A stretch of DNA of 64,000 nt from Fistularia commersonii (Eukaryota; Chordata; Actinopteri; Syngnathiformes; Fistulariidae): positions 10,103,501-10,167,500 of the forward strand of contig JBBMNZ010000027.1 of NCBI GenBank assembly GCA_037954325.1. Direction: 5' to 3'. Positions 25,896 to 38,000 of the stretch are shown in pieces; within the stretch, counting starts at the first letter, position 1; every line of letters starts with the position of its first letter. Under the pieces are notes generated by a model. It saw only the letters and a list, made by a program, of their open reading frames with translations. It was not told the DNA's origin and ran no database searches. A program made the translations under genes and the position numbers.

Positions 25896-28053
25896 TTAAC
25901 ACGACACGGGGGCAACAATAACACGAAACACCAAATCGCATGACACCAGGCGTCGGCATCATGGAGCACGGGTGTTGCATCACTCCGTATCACCCTGTCA
26001 GATCGGGGAATAATAACTGTCACTCACTTCTCATGGGATCATGTAGATGTGGCTTAAGAGGGAAGCTCACTTCTAACAAAATCTGGCAACCACCGAATGG
26101 AGCATAGCATGATGAGTCGTCAGGGAGCGGGGAAGGGCGTTCGGCTGTTTCACAGTTTTACAATTATCACTGTAGACGAGCGCGGTTAATTTTCAAAAAT
26201 AGCTTATTGTGGCTGCACGAGTTCCTTAGGAAATACAGGCGATATGAATATACATGATTTTACCTTAAAGGCAGGCTCGGTATGGAAGGACAGACTTTGC
26301 ATGTGAGAGTTGGAAGGAGATTTTGCATAATTATTCTTTTTACCCCCTTTGAGTAAAATCACCTAAACGTTATTCTTTTTATCAACCTTGAGTCACTCAT
26401 TCATATCGGAAGAATGTAGATGTTCTTCCCTAGAACCCCCGTTTGCATTTGGAAAAAAAAACGAGACAATTACTTTTACAATTTAGCTGACTCTTGTTTA
26501 TTTCCTTAGAATTAGGCCCCTTTTTTTCCAGTCTTGCTGAATATTTTACAAGTAGTAACCCATTTATGCTGCAGTCTGTCTCAATATCCTGCGGCATTTT
26601 TGGGGACACACAGAGGACACGGGGGAAGAAGAGTCCATAAACACAGAGAACGATAAAAAAGAACCGATTCGCGACACACACGCATTGTTGAGGACACCGC
26701 GAGGTCGTAGACAGTCGAGTAAAGTCCATAACTCCAGAGCCGACTGCGTCGTCGTCACGGAGATAACATGAACTCATCTATTAGTGAACAATACCATTAA
26801 ATATAAATTCACTTAAAATACAGCAGCTCTTGCAAGTAAGCTTTCCCTATATTTTGTGTTTATTAACACATTTCTTTTGCAATATTAAGGTACATTAATG
26901 CTTACCCGCTGCTGAACTTCACATTTGCGCGCCGCTTTATGCTCGGAAATGTCCGTTTTCCATCTCAACATAAATCCACTCCAAGCGCTGTCAATGGATA
27001 ATTGCTTTAACAACATGAAAGTGTTACTAGTACTACAAGATTACGGTTTTAAATTAAATCGCCAACCAGAGGAGCAGCTGGGAATGGATTGGGCTGTCAA
27101 AGTACTAAAAAACTCTAAGAAGTAGCTGTTGTGAGGCGTGAAAGTAAGCAGGGGAGGTCGTTAATTATTCATTTCCTCATTCCAATATTTCAGCTACCGG
27201 CATTACAGACCATGATTAATTATAACCGACAATTATCAACTAGGGTAAAGCATAAATGCGATTCCGGGGTAATTCTTTCTGCAACATTCAAAACACCAAG
27301 ATTAGCACACAAAGCATAGAAAAAAAAAAAATAGAAAATAAAGATAACTCCCTCATGCTAATCCCCAATTCCTATTATAACGGCACCAACTTCCTGGATT
27401 ACCGGAAAAGAAATCACCCTTTTAAAAAAGTGCCACTGTCAGTACACGCTCCGGATATTCCTCAAGTTCCTGCTCGGGGCGACAAAGGTTCGGTTACAGG
27501 CCAAGAAATGTGCAGCCACATGTACCTGCCATCGCCCCGGGTGGTTTTTCTCTCTTGGAAGAGTGAAACGGATATGGAAACCATTTCATGAATCCATTCT
27601 TCCTCCGAAATAGTTCCCATAAACTTATCCGCAGCTACTTTAATGCAAATGTGTTCCCTTCGTCCCTGGCTCCGCTGACCTTTGCTGTCACTACCTTTAC
27701 TTTGGACCTCAGTCACGGGGGTTCGCCTGTCTGCCCGAGGGATTGTCTCGTAACTGTGTGCTGAAGTGTAGCATGGGCCAGAGATGAGTCCAGTAGATTT
27801 CAGCCCAGATCTGTTTGACAAAGCGTAAAAAAAAATTACTGCCTCTCTGTTAGCAGGATTATGTGAAATCTACTGGTCTGACATTCACAAAAACTTGGGA
27901 GTACAGCTCGGCCAAAGGAAATACCCAGACCTTGGTGATATGCCATCGAATCACTAAATATTGAGATTTTTGAAGCTCTTCACCTGCTATCTATTGATTG
28001 ATCAATTGATTGATTTAGTCTATGCGGCAACGTTTGTCTCGAATAGCCTAACA

Positions 28054-28687
28054 CAGGGGTGCACACATTTTTTCAGCATGCGACATTATAAAATGTCCGA
28101 GACAAAATGATCTACCTATCATAAAAATGCAAAAGATATATCTATAAATATGAGAATTCTTTACACGTAGATATACGTTGGTGTACCTTGCATAACTGCT
28201 TGCGCCCATATTGCAGAATACAACTTTACCTTACTCTCATGACTTGCAACAGAAGGGTTGCAACAGTAACTACTGATAGCTCACTTCCAAATGATCGGCG
28301 TAGTTTTTAAGAGCGGTCCAAAAATGCAGCTCCACATTTCTCTTCTTCTGTAAAGCGACGGTAGACAAATGCACTTTGAAATTGACATAGTAAAAAATGA
28401 ACTCCTCTCACTCCTAATGGAAGTGGTATGTTTTTTGCTTCGCCACTCATTTTACATACCCCTTCTTAAGTTTGCTAGCTTGCTAGGATGCCAGAGTTTT
28501 GCAGCACTTAGCCCTGTTTTATGCGCAGACACGGTGACCCATGTGGCAGAAAAGGTCAAATGTCAAACCGGCTGCCCTGTATATCAATTAAATGACAAAA
28601 CGTCTGTCTTCTTTAGTACCGTGCCATTTACCCAAACTACCTTTACGATCGACCGCTAGATCGCGATCGATATATTGGGCACCCCTG
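28054..28687. mobile_element. 634-bp hAT-like non-autonomous element
   Basis: The left end reads CAGGGGTGCACACATT and the right end reads TATTGGGCACCCCTG, so the outer 9 bases are perfect inverted repeats. The flanking 8-mers (gcctaaca and atctaaag) share only the central CTAA and two half-positions, so the target duplication has decayed. The right end includes GATCGCGATCGATATATTGG, which I associate with fish hAT elements. A 96-codon open frame inside has no recognisable transposase motif. Confidence 0.75.
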
Positions 28688-29128
28688 ATCTAAAGGGTTT
28701 ATTCTAGGCCTAAACTGCCGAGTTTGTTTTTTTTTTCCGGTTTTTAGTTTAATTTTGAACACTGGTTGTAGTTGTTGGTTTCAGTTACTCTCATGCATTC
28801 ATATGTATTCTTGTTTTTCTCTCGTCTCTTCTCTCTCCTCTCCGAAAGCCCCGACAGCTGAACTCTGTCTATCACCGACCAAGCCATTCCCAAACTGGTA
28901 ATGTTTCTGGCATTTATGCTGTGAAATCAGCGAGGGGGGCTTAGCGCCACAAGATCGTGAGTAATTGAAATAATCAACTCTATTCCTAATGACTCATCTC
29001 CTCTGCAAAAGGGATGTCGCTGGGGGTGCGGTAAAAGAGGTATCGGTGCCAGGAGACATTTAGTGGCACACTTGTCAAGACAGTCACAGGGAGAAAATAA
29101 CGAACACCCATCTAAAGTGAGTCAACTG

Positions 29129-29167
29129 TTTTTTTTTTTTTCCTCCTCCTCCTCCTCCTCCTCCTCC
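29129..29167. repeat. Poly-T followed by (TCC)n
   Basis: A T13 run joins about nine TCC units, giving a 39-nt pure pyrimidine tract on the plus strand. Confidence 0.88.
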
Positions 29168-29328
29168 GGGGACTTTTTGTTCTATTGCAAAACTCTCCAG
29201 CCCATACGACTACCCAGTGACGTAACAGATAAGATCAGGACCCACTGAGCTGACAACTTTGACTAGCTATATCATTAATTCACCAGAGGCACTTTGTTTT
29301 TTAAAGAAGTTTAACAAACCACCCATGT

Positions 29329-29348
29329 GGTGCGGTGCGGTGCGGTGC
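29329..29348. repeat. (GGTGC) x 4 tandem repeat
   Basis: Four exact pentamer units. A nearby open frame across it is not protein-like. Confidence 0.9.
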
Positions 29349-30205
29349 AGCGATGCCTCGAGGAGTTGCCCCGCGGTGGATTGCGTTTGCGTACGAGAGC
29401 TCCTTCCTGTTAGCTGTTTGCACAACAGGCCTCTTTTGCATTGTGGGAAAACTCTCACATGGTCGTCTGCCTGCCCGGCTGAATGCGGAGCATGAGGAGC
29501 GTTAGTTCATTGAAAAATGGCTGGAGGTGGACTGCCCCCCCACCGTTACCACCACCCCCTTGTACTTGTCAGGATAACAAGTCTCAACAGCTTCAACAAT
29601 GCATGAGAGTCAAGTGGAGCAGATAAAATAACAAGAGTTGATTCTAGCTTTTCCAGTGACAGCTCCACCTGTGATTAGCCGGGTGCTCCAAGTGCCGGGC
29701 TATGTCAGGAATGGCCTCCCTGACAGCTGAGGCTGTGCGAGTGTATGTGAGGAGGTTACTGAGACAATAACAGTGTGTGCTGACACGATTAAAAAAACAA
29801 ACAGGAGTACACCAAAAAAAAAAAAAAAAGGTGCATGCGTGACATATTTCATACATTTGTACGTACTGTGTTCAAAACCCAAGATCGACGATCCAGAAAT
29901 TCTGCATGCTACAGCGCGTGCACAGGAACCCTAGAATCGCATGTATAGATGCAGGAACTACAAGGACAACGTGTACATGTCTGCACACAGCGGCAGGTGG
30001 GGGCAGTAAACCCCAGCCAACAGCTACGGTGCACCAGCTAAAGGGGGGTTGGGGGGGGATTGGAGCAGGCTTTTCAGGTTAAGGAAGTTGTGACATGCTC
30101 CTCCAACAGGCCCATAAATCAACCAACTCAACCTCACTAAGGATGGCTCTTGGGAGAGTGAGACACAGAGTACGCGGCACACACCCAAGCAGAAGCAGTG
30201 CAGCG

Positions 30206-30207
<2 letters not shown>

Positions 30208-30237
<30 letters not shown>
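30208..30237. repeat. (CA)15 microsatellite
   Basis: A perfect CA run, followed by impure CA and CG units to about 30282. Confidence 0.92.
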
Positions 30238-30241
<4 letters not shown>

Positions 30242-31386
30242 GACAGTATATGCCAACCAGCACACACGCACGCACACAAACAGCAGGAGTGTACACACTA
30301 TTATGTAAAGACACTTCTTGCCTCAGGCTTAACATACCGCGCCTCCCACTATGTGACTGTGTATTTAAGGTGTGAATATTGTGTAATCGAGTGATCATAA
30401 ATTTTAACAGCAAAACGCATCCAGTTTCTTCACAGTTCAATGTTTAGAAAAAGAAATGATTTATTTAATTTATTTATTATTAAATGTGTGGAAACACTTA
30501 TGTAATTAAATGCAAAGATATAATTAACTTTGTTCTGTTGAATGTAAATTAAGCAAGACATTTTTTTTGCATTTCTGTGGCAATCGACACAGAGCCCAAG
30601 GAGATTTATAAATATTAAATGCTTTACTTAAAAAAAAAAAGTCTTCCAGTGTTGTGAATACTTGGACAGTATATTCATTTTCATTACATAGCTGACGACC
30701 ACAGAAAGTGCCTGAAACAGTCACTACATACTAATTATTACAGAATACTATTATGAATTAAATACATTTTTATGGATTACAATATTGTTTGGGTCAAGTT
30801 CATACCTATTTTATGCCATAATGTTTCAAAACACTGAGGTGATGATGAAGACATTGCTAGGAAACAGAGAAACTGCAGTAACACAACAATGTGGCTTTTG
30901 TTTAGAAGTGGAAAGGGTACAATTGGTATTTATTCTGCAGTTGTCACAGATATCCGTGTCAGCAGGACAAGCAGGAAGACATTTTTGCTGTACATCTAGC
31001 ATCGGATGTTGATAAACCTGAACATTGTGGTCTGCACACGTTGTCCCACAGTAATGCTAACCGTGCAGCCTCGCTGTGCAGTTACACTGAGAGCTGCGCT
31101 CAGGGCTGCAACAGCGACTGCAAGGCCAAAACAAAACTAAAAAATACATTCAAGGACTCAGTCATCTGACGCAGAAGCTCCATCACAGACATGGATGTGA
31201 CGTTACGCAACACAACCAGTGGAAAAAAAACAAAAACAAAAGGAACTGAACAATAAAAACAAAACCATAGAGGCCATTGAGGTGACATTTTTGCCTTTAT
31301 TTTCTCCTTGTTTTGTCTGAAAATTTGCCACTGGGTTGCACACAAATTAATGTTTTTTTTTTAATAGAGAATTTGGGTTAAAAAAA

Positions 31387-31436
31387 TTATATATATATAT
31401 ATACTTTTTGGTAATTTTATATGTATATATATATTT

Positions 31437-31493
<57 letters not shown>
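31387..31493. repeat. AT microsatellite cluster with T19 tail
   Basis: Three AT runs (31387-31402, 31419-31434, 31442-31475) separated by short unique bits end in a T run to 31493. Alternating open frames across it are artefacts. Confidence 0.9.
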
Positions 31494-31494
<1 letters not shown>

Positions 31495-33221
31495 CATGAA
31501 TGCAATACAATTCCGGTTCCCAGGGGTGTGGCTTGATCTGCTGCAGCTTTCTTGCAAGGCATCCACCATTGTTATTTATTCTATGAATATCAAAGCTATT
31601 GTTGTATCATTTCAGCTACTACCATGTAACTCAGCGCTGGTGGTATCATTAGTACGGAACATCTGTGCCATCATTCTAGGACCATCATCCTTCGCAATTT
31701 CTATGGCACTCTTCTTTCCGATCTTCCTGTGCTTCTCTCGCTCCTCTATCCCAACCGGTCGAGACAGAAGGCCGCCCACGTTGAGCTCGGATCTGTCCGA
31801 TGTTTCTGCACGCTAAATTACAGTTTTCTACTTGCCACATGCTGGCCCATAGGGAAATGTTGGGTTTCTGTAAATTATTTTAAAGATTTAGTCCAAATCC
31901 GCTCTATGTGTAGAGCGTGTCATGAGACATTTGTGTTGTGATTTGGCACCAATATAAATGAAATGTGACTTGACACTGATGAACCCATATTTGGAATTAT
32001 AAATACAGATCAGCAGAGCGTCCAAACCCAATGATCTCAATTAAACAGCAGAGCACCTTCAAAACCACTGCAATGAGACACATATTTAGTTAAGCATGTC
32101 TGAAGCCACTCCATGTTGATGTTGTGCTAAATATCGTAACCTGTCATTGTGGCGACAACAAAAGTCAAGTCCGATTTATTTTCAGCTTCTCTTTAAAATT
32201 AATTAAAAAAGATTTATATAGAACTGCATTGTTTATACCCCTTGTAATTTAACAAGTTGAGAGACTTAAAGACTTTACTGAGCCTTTTATACAGGGACAT
32301 AAACTTGATTGGTGGTAAATCATAAAACTGCTTTGAAAGCTATAAATAGGAAGGTCGTCTGCCGACATGTTTGGCGGTGTCCATCTGCGAAAGCGAGCGC
32401 GGAGAAAAGGAAGAGAAAACAGGTGGGCTTTTAGAGCTACGGCTATCTGCGCCCAACAGTCTGAGAGCGGGAGATGGCACCGGTATTAACACCGCGGGTT
32501 CCCATTGTGTCAAAAATATCCGTCTTGCCCGGGGTGTAAAAGGGATAGACAGAGTGACAGAATGAGACACTGAGAGAGATATGAGCCCCTCGCTTCACAT
32601 GAGTGCTCCTGGCCTTTATTTCTCCATGGTTGTGCAACACCTCCTGCAACTTGTCCTTTCTCTCTCTTTTTACAGTAACCAACTGAAATGCGGGTATGCA
32701 GTTCCGCGTGACCAATACTGTCAGAATTAAGAGATACTGCAATTAAACTCCAGCTGCGGTCGGATGTGCAGAATTTACGCGCAGACCTTGCTTATTAAAC
32801 CGGCCGTGGCGGATAACAAAACTCCCTTTTACACAGTGTTTTTTTGAGCCACCGGCGAACGTTCGACTGTTAAACTCCATGCATGCTAACATGAGATTTA
32901 TGTGGAAAAAAATAAATAATTTACGTCGCGCCGCCACGTGCTCACAGAATACAAGCTGGGATCGGGTCGGGGGGTGGGGGGGGGCACACAAAAATATGGA
33001 AAGTCCTGCTTTGAAAATGGGAAAACAAAAAAAAAGAAAAGGGAGAAATTGGAAAAAAAAAATGAATTTCATGCAGTCAATGAGGTTCCAGTCCACAAAG
33101 ACGGACACCAGGGAGTCACTGTGGGAGGGGGAGCAATACCAGTTTCAATTTCTAGTATTGGAGTTATCTAGGCAGCTGCTGTGATAAGCAAGTTTCCTTA
33201 ACAAGTTGACAAGTTGTGTCT

Positions 33222-33249
33222 TGTGTGTGTGTGTGTGTGTGTGTGTGTG
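33222..33249. repeat. (GT)n microsatellite
   Basis: About 14 GT units. A short GT run recurs at about 33400-33413. Confidence 0.9.
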
Positions 33250-34886
33250 GTTGAACAGGCAGAGACAAAGATGTTTGCTTTTTGTTCTGGATATCATTTT
33301 GTCCCATCTGTCCAATTAAACTGCCTTGCAAAATACTAATAATCGTCGTATTTTTGTTCGCCGCTCCGACAGTCATCGCGGATACGGTATCTAGATAGTA
33401 GTGTGTGTGTGTGTCGAGAGTTCCTCCGGGATTCACACCCCTCATCAACATGTTCAGCCACGCCCTGCTTCACCTGCACCGCAATACGAAACGCAGCATT
33501 ATATCATCTTACTGACAAAGTGTGTCGTAAATTAAATTAATCATTTCTTCAAACATCCTCGATTACACAGAGCAATTTGGGTGTCCATCATATCGCACCG
33601 CATTGCGATAAGTGTGTGGAAATTGCATAATTTGACAACAGATTTACTAAAGTAAAATAAAAATGATGACAAATATTTGTTTAATACGAGGCTCGGCAAA
33701 GCTTTTTCACACAAAGCGCAAGAAAAATCGTTATGAACAGGGAAGATATGTGGAAAATAAGGTCACGGGGTTTTAAAGAGAGGTCACCAAACAGCAGCTA
33801 AACAAAGACTGAAAACTTCAGAGCATCAAAGAAAAAATCATCAGGTGCAAAACTGTGTCATTAAATCTAAGAAGCAAAAACAAACGTGAGATATGTGAAA
33901 GACTCAAGAGACTGCATAAAAGCCCCGTTCTGATTTTTCTATTTTTTTTTCCCTCCTCTTGCCTCTTCCACCACCTGAGAGGCCGTAAATCCCTCCTCTT
34001 TTCTTTTTTTTTTAAACTTGGCTGAGGGAGTGACGGGGCCAGAGGTCAAACCAGTAGGACAGATGAAAACAAGAGATTGTCTGGAAGCCCATTAAAAGAA
34101 AATTGCAGAGGACTGAAGGGAAACACATCCCTGACAGCAGCGGGATAACAGTAAACCCATGTAAAAAATAAAAATGTGCGAGGGAAAGCCGAAATACATC
34201 AGCTCGTGGAAGACGATGCGATTGCCCGTATATCGGGGACTAAAACGCAGATATGATGCTATCAACTTCCAGCAAATCCACTTGTGGCTTGACATTCAAA
34301 CTGTACAATGTCAGGAATGCAGCTGTCTTATGTTTTGTTTTCCAGACGTCTTTCACAATTAGCCTCTCTCTTCTATCTGCATATTGGTGACTCTGTCACT
34401 GCTGCGCTCACTTAGCCACAGAATGACAAAGCACTCTGACAAAGCTCTGTGGACATTGTGGTGCAGAGGAATTCTTCAGGGAAAACACAGCTATTGTGGT
34501 TTTGTACAGAAACAAAAAAAAAAAAAAACAAAAAAAACAAATCCAAGCAAGTGGTTGCTTCATCACAAACAAATCATCCGAGATAAACTTCTCATTTATT
34601 GGCTTTTTTTCCACTGAGGATTTTTTTTTTTCAGCAAAACACCTATGTTTTGATATCATTCTTGCTTTCAGAAGCGCTTCCCCTGAAAACATTTTAACAT
34701 CTTTAACGACGCTCATGCGGAAGTCTACAAATGTCTACAAACACACAATGAGGTGAAAAAAAAACGGAGGATAAAATACGCCATTTAGCGCTCGACCTCC
34801 GGTTACCGAGCGCTCAAAAAACGGCCAGGAGCAACAGAAGAGCTTGTTCTCCAAGAGCGATGACCGAGAAGGGATAGAAATTATTG

Positions 34887-34895
34887 ATCTACCTG
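34887..34895 (-). other. shf: Splice donor of shf exon 2
   Basis: The minus strand reads CAG followed by GTAGAT, with GT at 34892-34891. The exon ends one base into a codon (G). SHF has glutamate at this point after KMMA, so a following exon starting AA or AG would fit. Confidence 0.8.
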
Positions 34896-35025
34896 CCATC
34901 ATCTTCTGGGCCTCATATGGCTCCATGTAGCCATCATTCTCAGTTGTCACTTTCTCAGTGCTGGTCTGGGCGCCGCCGGCCTGCTCGGCATCGAAAGGGT
35001 CCGCATAGTCTTCAAGGATAATGAG
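34893..35025 (-). CDS. shf: SH2 domain-containing adapter protein F-like, coding exon 2
   Basis: This 133-nt internal exon lies 17.6 kb downstream of exon 1. The acceptor is CCCCCCTGCAG ahead of codon CTC, and the donor is GGCAG then GTAGAT. It enters in phase 0, matching the end of exon 1, and leaves in phase 1. It encodes 44 residues plus one base, including ILEDYADPFDAEQ and ENDGYMEPYEAQKMMA. These give two YxxP-type tyrosine motifs (YADP, YMEP) of the kind known to recruit SH2 proteins such as Crk in the SHB family. From memory, EDYADPFD and YMEPYEAQKMMAE match mammalian SHF best. SHB reads YEAQRIM, SHE reads YDAQQMI and SHD reads YDAQWVM. The dangling G fits a following glutamate codon, as in SHF. 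The next exon was not found in the remaining 34.9 kb. Confidence 0.9.
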
Positions 35026-35082
35026 CTGCAGGGGGGAAATACAAAAAAAAAAAAAAAAAAAAAGAAACAGAGAAAAGGTGAG
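35026..35082 (-). other. shf: Splice acceptor, polypyrimidine tract and candidate branch point of shf exon 2
   Basis: On the minus strand, CTGCAG abuts the exon. It is preceded by a C-rich stretch and then a run of about 21 T (the A run at 35043-35063 on the plus strand). A CTCAC motif with its A at 35079 lies 53 nt upstream of the AG and is a reasonable branch point. The acceptor is clear; the branch point is inferred. Confidence 0.8.
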
Positions 35083-38000
35083 ACAGAGGGAGGGAAATTG
35101 AAACGGCGAGACAGGAATTCATTTCGCTGCTCCGTTGAACACCGCGACAAGGGTAGGTGTCAGGAGAGCGGTATGACAGATAGCGCGGCGGCCTCGGACG
35201 GGACCGAGCGATATCCGCCGAGGCAGGCCGGGAGATAAAGGAAGGAACACATAAATAACAGCCCACCTCTATAAGCCTCACCACACCGCCACAATGCCCC
35301 CGCTTTATACGGCATGCCCTTTGCTACTGCAGGCCCGCCTAATTATATGACGGACCGGTGACAGGCCTACATTTCAAAAGTAGAGGAGACGACCACAGCC
35401 GCTCAACTTTCTTAAGACAAACAATTTGGCAGATTTATGCCGACGTTGGCAGTGAGCCACGGCTAATTGCAGTCTTGCTCTTTTTCGCCCAGCGTTTTGT
35501 GCTGTAGATGGCAATTAGGTGGACATCTTGAGACCCAGAAACACGGCTAAAAAAACCCTTTCGGGGAACAGAGTCGGGAGGCTCTATCGCGGCTCGGGGG
35601 GATATTTGCTTCCTCGTTGCGCGAACGTATCAACGGAAGGTCCCCGGCTGAGCCGTCTGCCCCCGCGAGCGCCGGCTCTAATGGAGGGGTGTGACCACTG
35701 AGGTTTGGGCCAGCTGTTAGGAAATGTAGTTTTCTTCTCTGATGAAATTCCTGAGCGTCCATTCGTGCCAGACAACCTTCTCACACAAACCATAAGGAAA
35801 TGTTTATTTATATGCCTAAGAGAGCGGACAACATGACTGGCACTACACCCCGTGAGTCACGGGTAACAGGAAGAGATCGGGCTTCGTTATAAAACCAGCC
35901 CATCACTCATCCGGTGGATGCGGCCGGGCGGAGGTTTTTTTTTTTTTTTTTTTTTTTTTGCCTCCACCTTCAATCCTTGCCCATCCCTTCCCAGAAGCAC
36001 ACTCCATATACAGCCCACCTGTGAGAGGGACACACACACATGCGCACGCACCTGTCGAGCCTCGGGGAGGAAATACGATGTAAAGATAAACTCTTTTTAA
36101 AATTTCGATTTCATCTGAGTCGGGGAAGCACTTGAAGTTGGAGGTCAAGCGGGATTTTACGGCAACATAAATCGGGAAATGGGAGGGGGCGGTGGGAGGG
36201 TCTAGAAAAATTTCCGAGAGTAAAAAGTTAGCAAGTTCACCGGGGATATATTTGTAAGCCGCTTAGTGACAAGAGAAACGCCGGCGGGTATATTCTTGCT
36301 TAGATCATTTTCAATATACGAGGGATGAGGCAACCATGGTAAAGAAAGTAGCAGAAGTGTGCTTCTGTGTGTTAAATCAGCCTTCCCCACTTTTCCCTTT
36401 CCATCTGTTTAAGGGAAAATAACAAGGACTCTTTTCTGCCGCAGCATAATTATGGGTTCCACAAATGTTATGCTTCTGTGACTTTAAGCGGGAAAAAAAA
36501 ACAAAAAAAAAAAAACACAAACATTTTTCTTGTTTGCTTTTGTGCCATTTCAAATATGCATATTTCTTTCAAGAATATAATTAAGAATTTAGTCACTTAG
36601 ATAACCGACGACTTTCGCAGCCGCCGAAGGCCTCGATTCTCTTCGCATCTCAACCGCAGTATCATTACCGACTTGTACCCTCACAGCATGTAACCACAGC
36701 CATCGGTAATCCTGACCCGCTGGACTCGACTCATGCAGTCGCTGGAAATACAACCAGGATCTAAGAATAAGAATTTCTTACTGAAAATAAAGAATACCTG
36801 AATTTTCCATATGACTGGTGGTTCATATGCTACACTGGAATGTCTCAAGAACAGATGTTCGCCCCGGCAAATGCGCTCTTAATAAAATCAAATATAAAGG
36901 GATTAAATTCAGTGAAAAAAAAAATAAACGCAACAATTTGCCCTTTTCTGTCACATAAGACTACTCTAATATTACAAAGAAAGCAAAGTCACTGATGTAA
37001 AGCAAATGTTAGCAAGGCTGAGGACAAGTTCAATCCTCGCACAGAAGTCATCCCGCGCAACTTCAACGCCGAAAGATGTTTATGGCCTGCTCGAGGAAAC
37101 AATAGCAATACTTATTGAGTTATGTATGGAGCTGCTCCAAAAGTATGACATCATCTCTGCCTTTCCTGTTGACATAATGCAGGACAAGTAAGGACGGGCA
37201 ACGTGATGAAAACTTAACAACATTAGGCTATGATGCATTAGGGATAAATCAAATCACGGATTGAAATTTAAGACTTCCCCTGGAACTTGATAACAACGGA
37301 GATTTGGGGTTTGCATGTTTTTAAGGAAACATTATTTTAAGGGAACACAATGTTTACCTGTCATATTCCTCCTCACGATCTATTAAACAAGTAATATTAG
37401 ACCCATTGTTAGTCCGAAAGGAAGCTTGTCAACTGAGCCAGGACTTTATATTTGTCTGTATCATTATCAGCACCTGATAGTGCTTATTGTCTATGTATCG
37501 AATATCAAACTGATGTTGACACGCCGTTAAAAGTAAAGTTCACAGATGCAAATGATTTCTTCGTACCATTTCTTTGAAACAGCTGTTTTAAGTTATTGCG
37601 GACGAGCGGTTTAAAAGTGAAACTTATCAGTCGGCAGGGCGGGGGCCTCAATTATCGCTGTAAAAAAGCGGGAAGTGGACAGGACAACTAGCGGGTAGTT
37701 TGTTAGGCTTGCCAAGAGCATAACTTATTCAGCATTACCTGTGCCAATTCAAAATGCAACTGTGCACAAGCGCTGTGAAACACATCTGGTGAACGCTCGC
37801 GGCGGCGCTTCCAATACGCCGGCCCATTTAAGAGGGCATTATCGCGGTGTGACAGTTGACAGGGCAAGAAGGAGAGTGTCTGGGAGGTAAAGGGCAACCG
37901 CTTTTCCCGGCAGCATTTAAACATTCTCTTCCTGCAAAATCTATTACTAAAGCACTGGAGGTGTTAAAGATGTGCAGGGAGGGAGAGGGATTTCAGCACG

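Larger units (their letters stand above)
21395..28053. other. Inferred shf intron 2; no gene recognised
   Basis: This block contains the inverted CA/TG microsatellite near 21.9 kb, a poly-A run at 22.72 kb, a GC-rich perfect hairpin at 23865-23891 and poly-A at 25.87 kb. The many medium open frames show no conserved domain and no splice-site pairing that would suggest exons. Confidence 0.5.
28688..34892. other. Inferred shf intron 2, part next to exon 2; no further exon recognised
   Basis: Microsatellites at 29.1-29.35, 30.2, 31.4 and 33.2 kb and a canonical four-tract G-run motif at 32958-32984 stand out. I looked on the minus strand for codons of LYDTPYEP, DQPWEWK and SH2 motifs and found none. 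Exon 3 is therefore inferred to lie beyond position 1. Confidence 0.5.

Noticed and set aside
30024..30440. 138-codon open frame on the minus strand
   Set aside because: It reads through a (GT)n microsatellite as alternating Cys-Val and has no other support.
31421..31816. 131-codon open frame on the plus strand
   Set aside because: It begins in an (AT)n and poly-T microsatellite. The remaining hydrophobic residues match no membrane family I can name.
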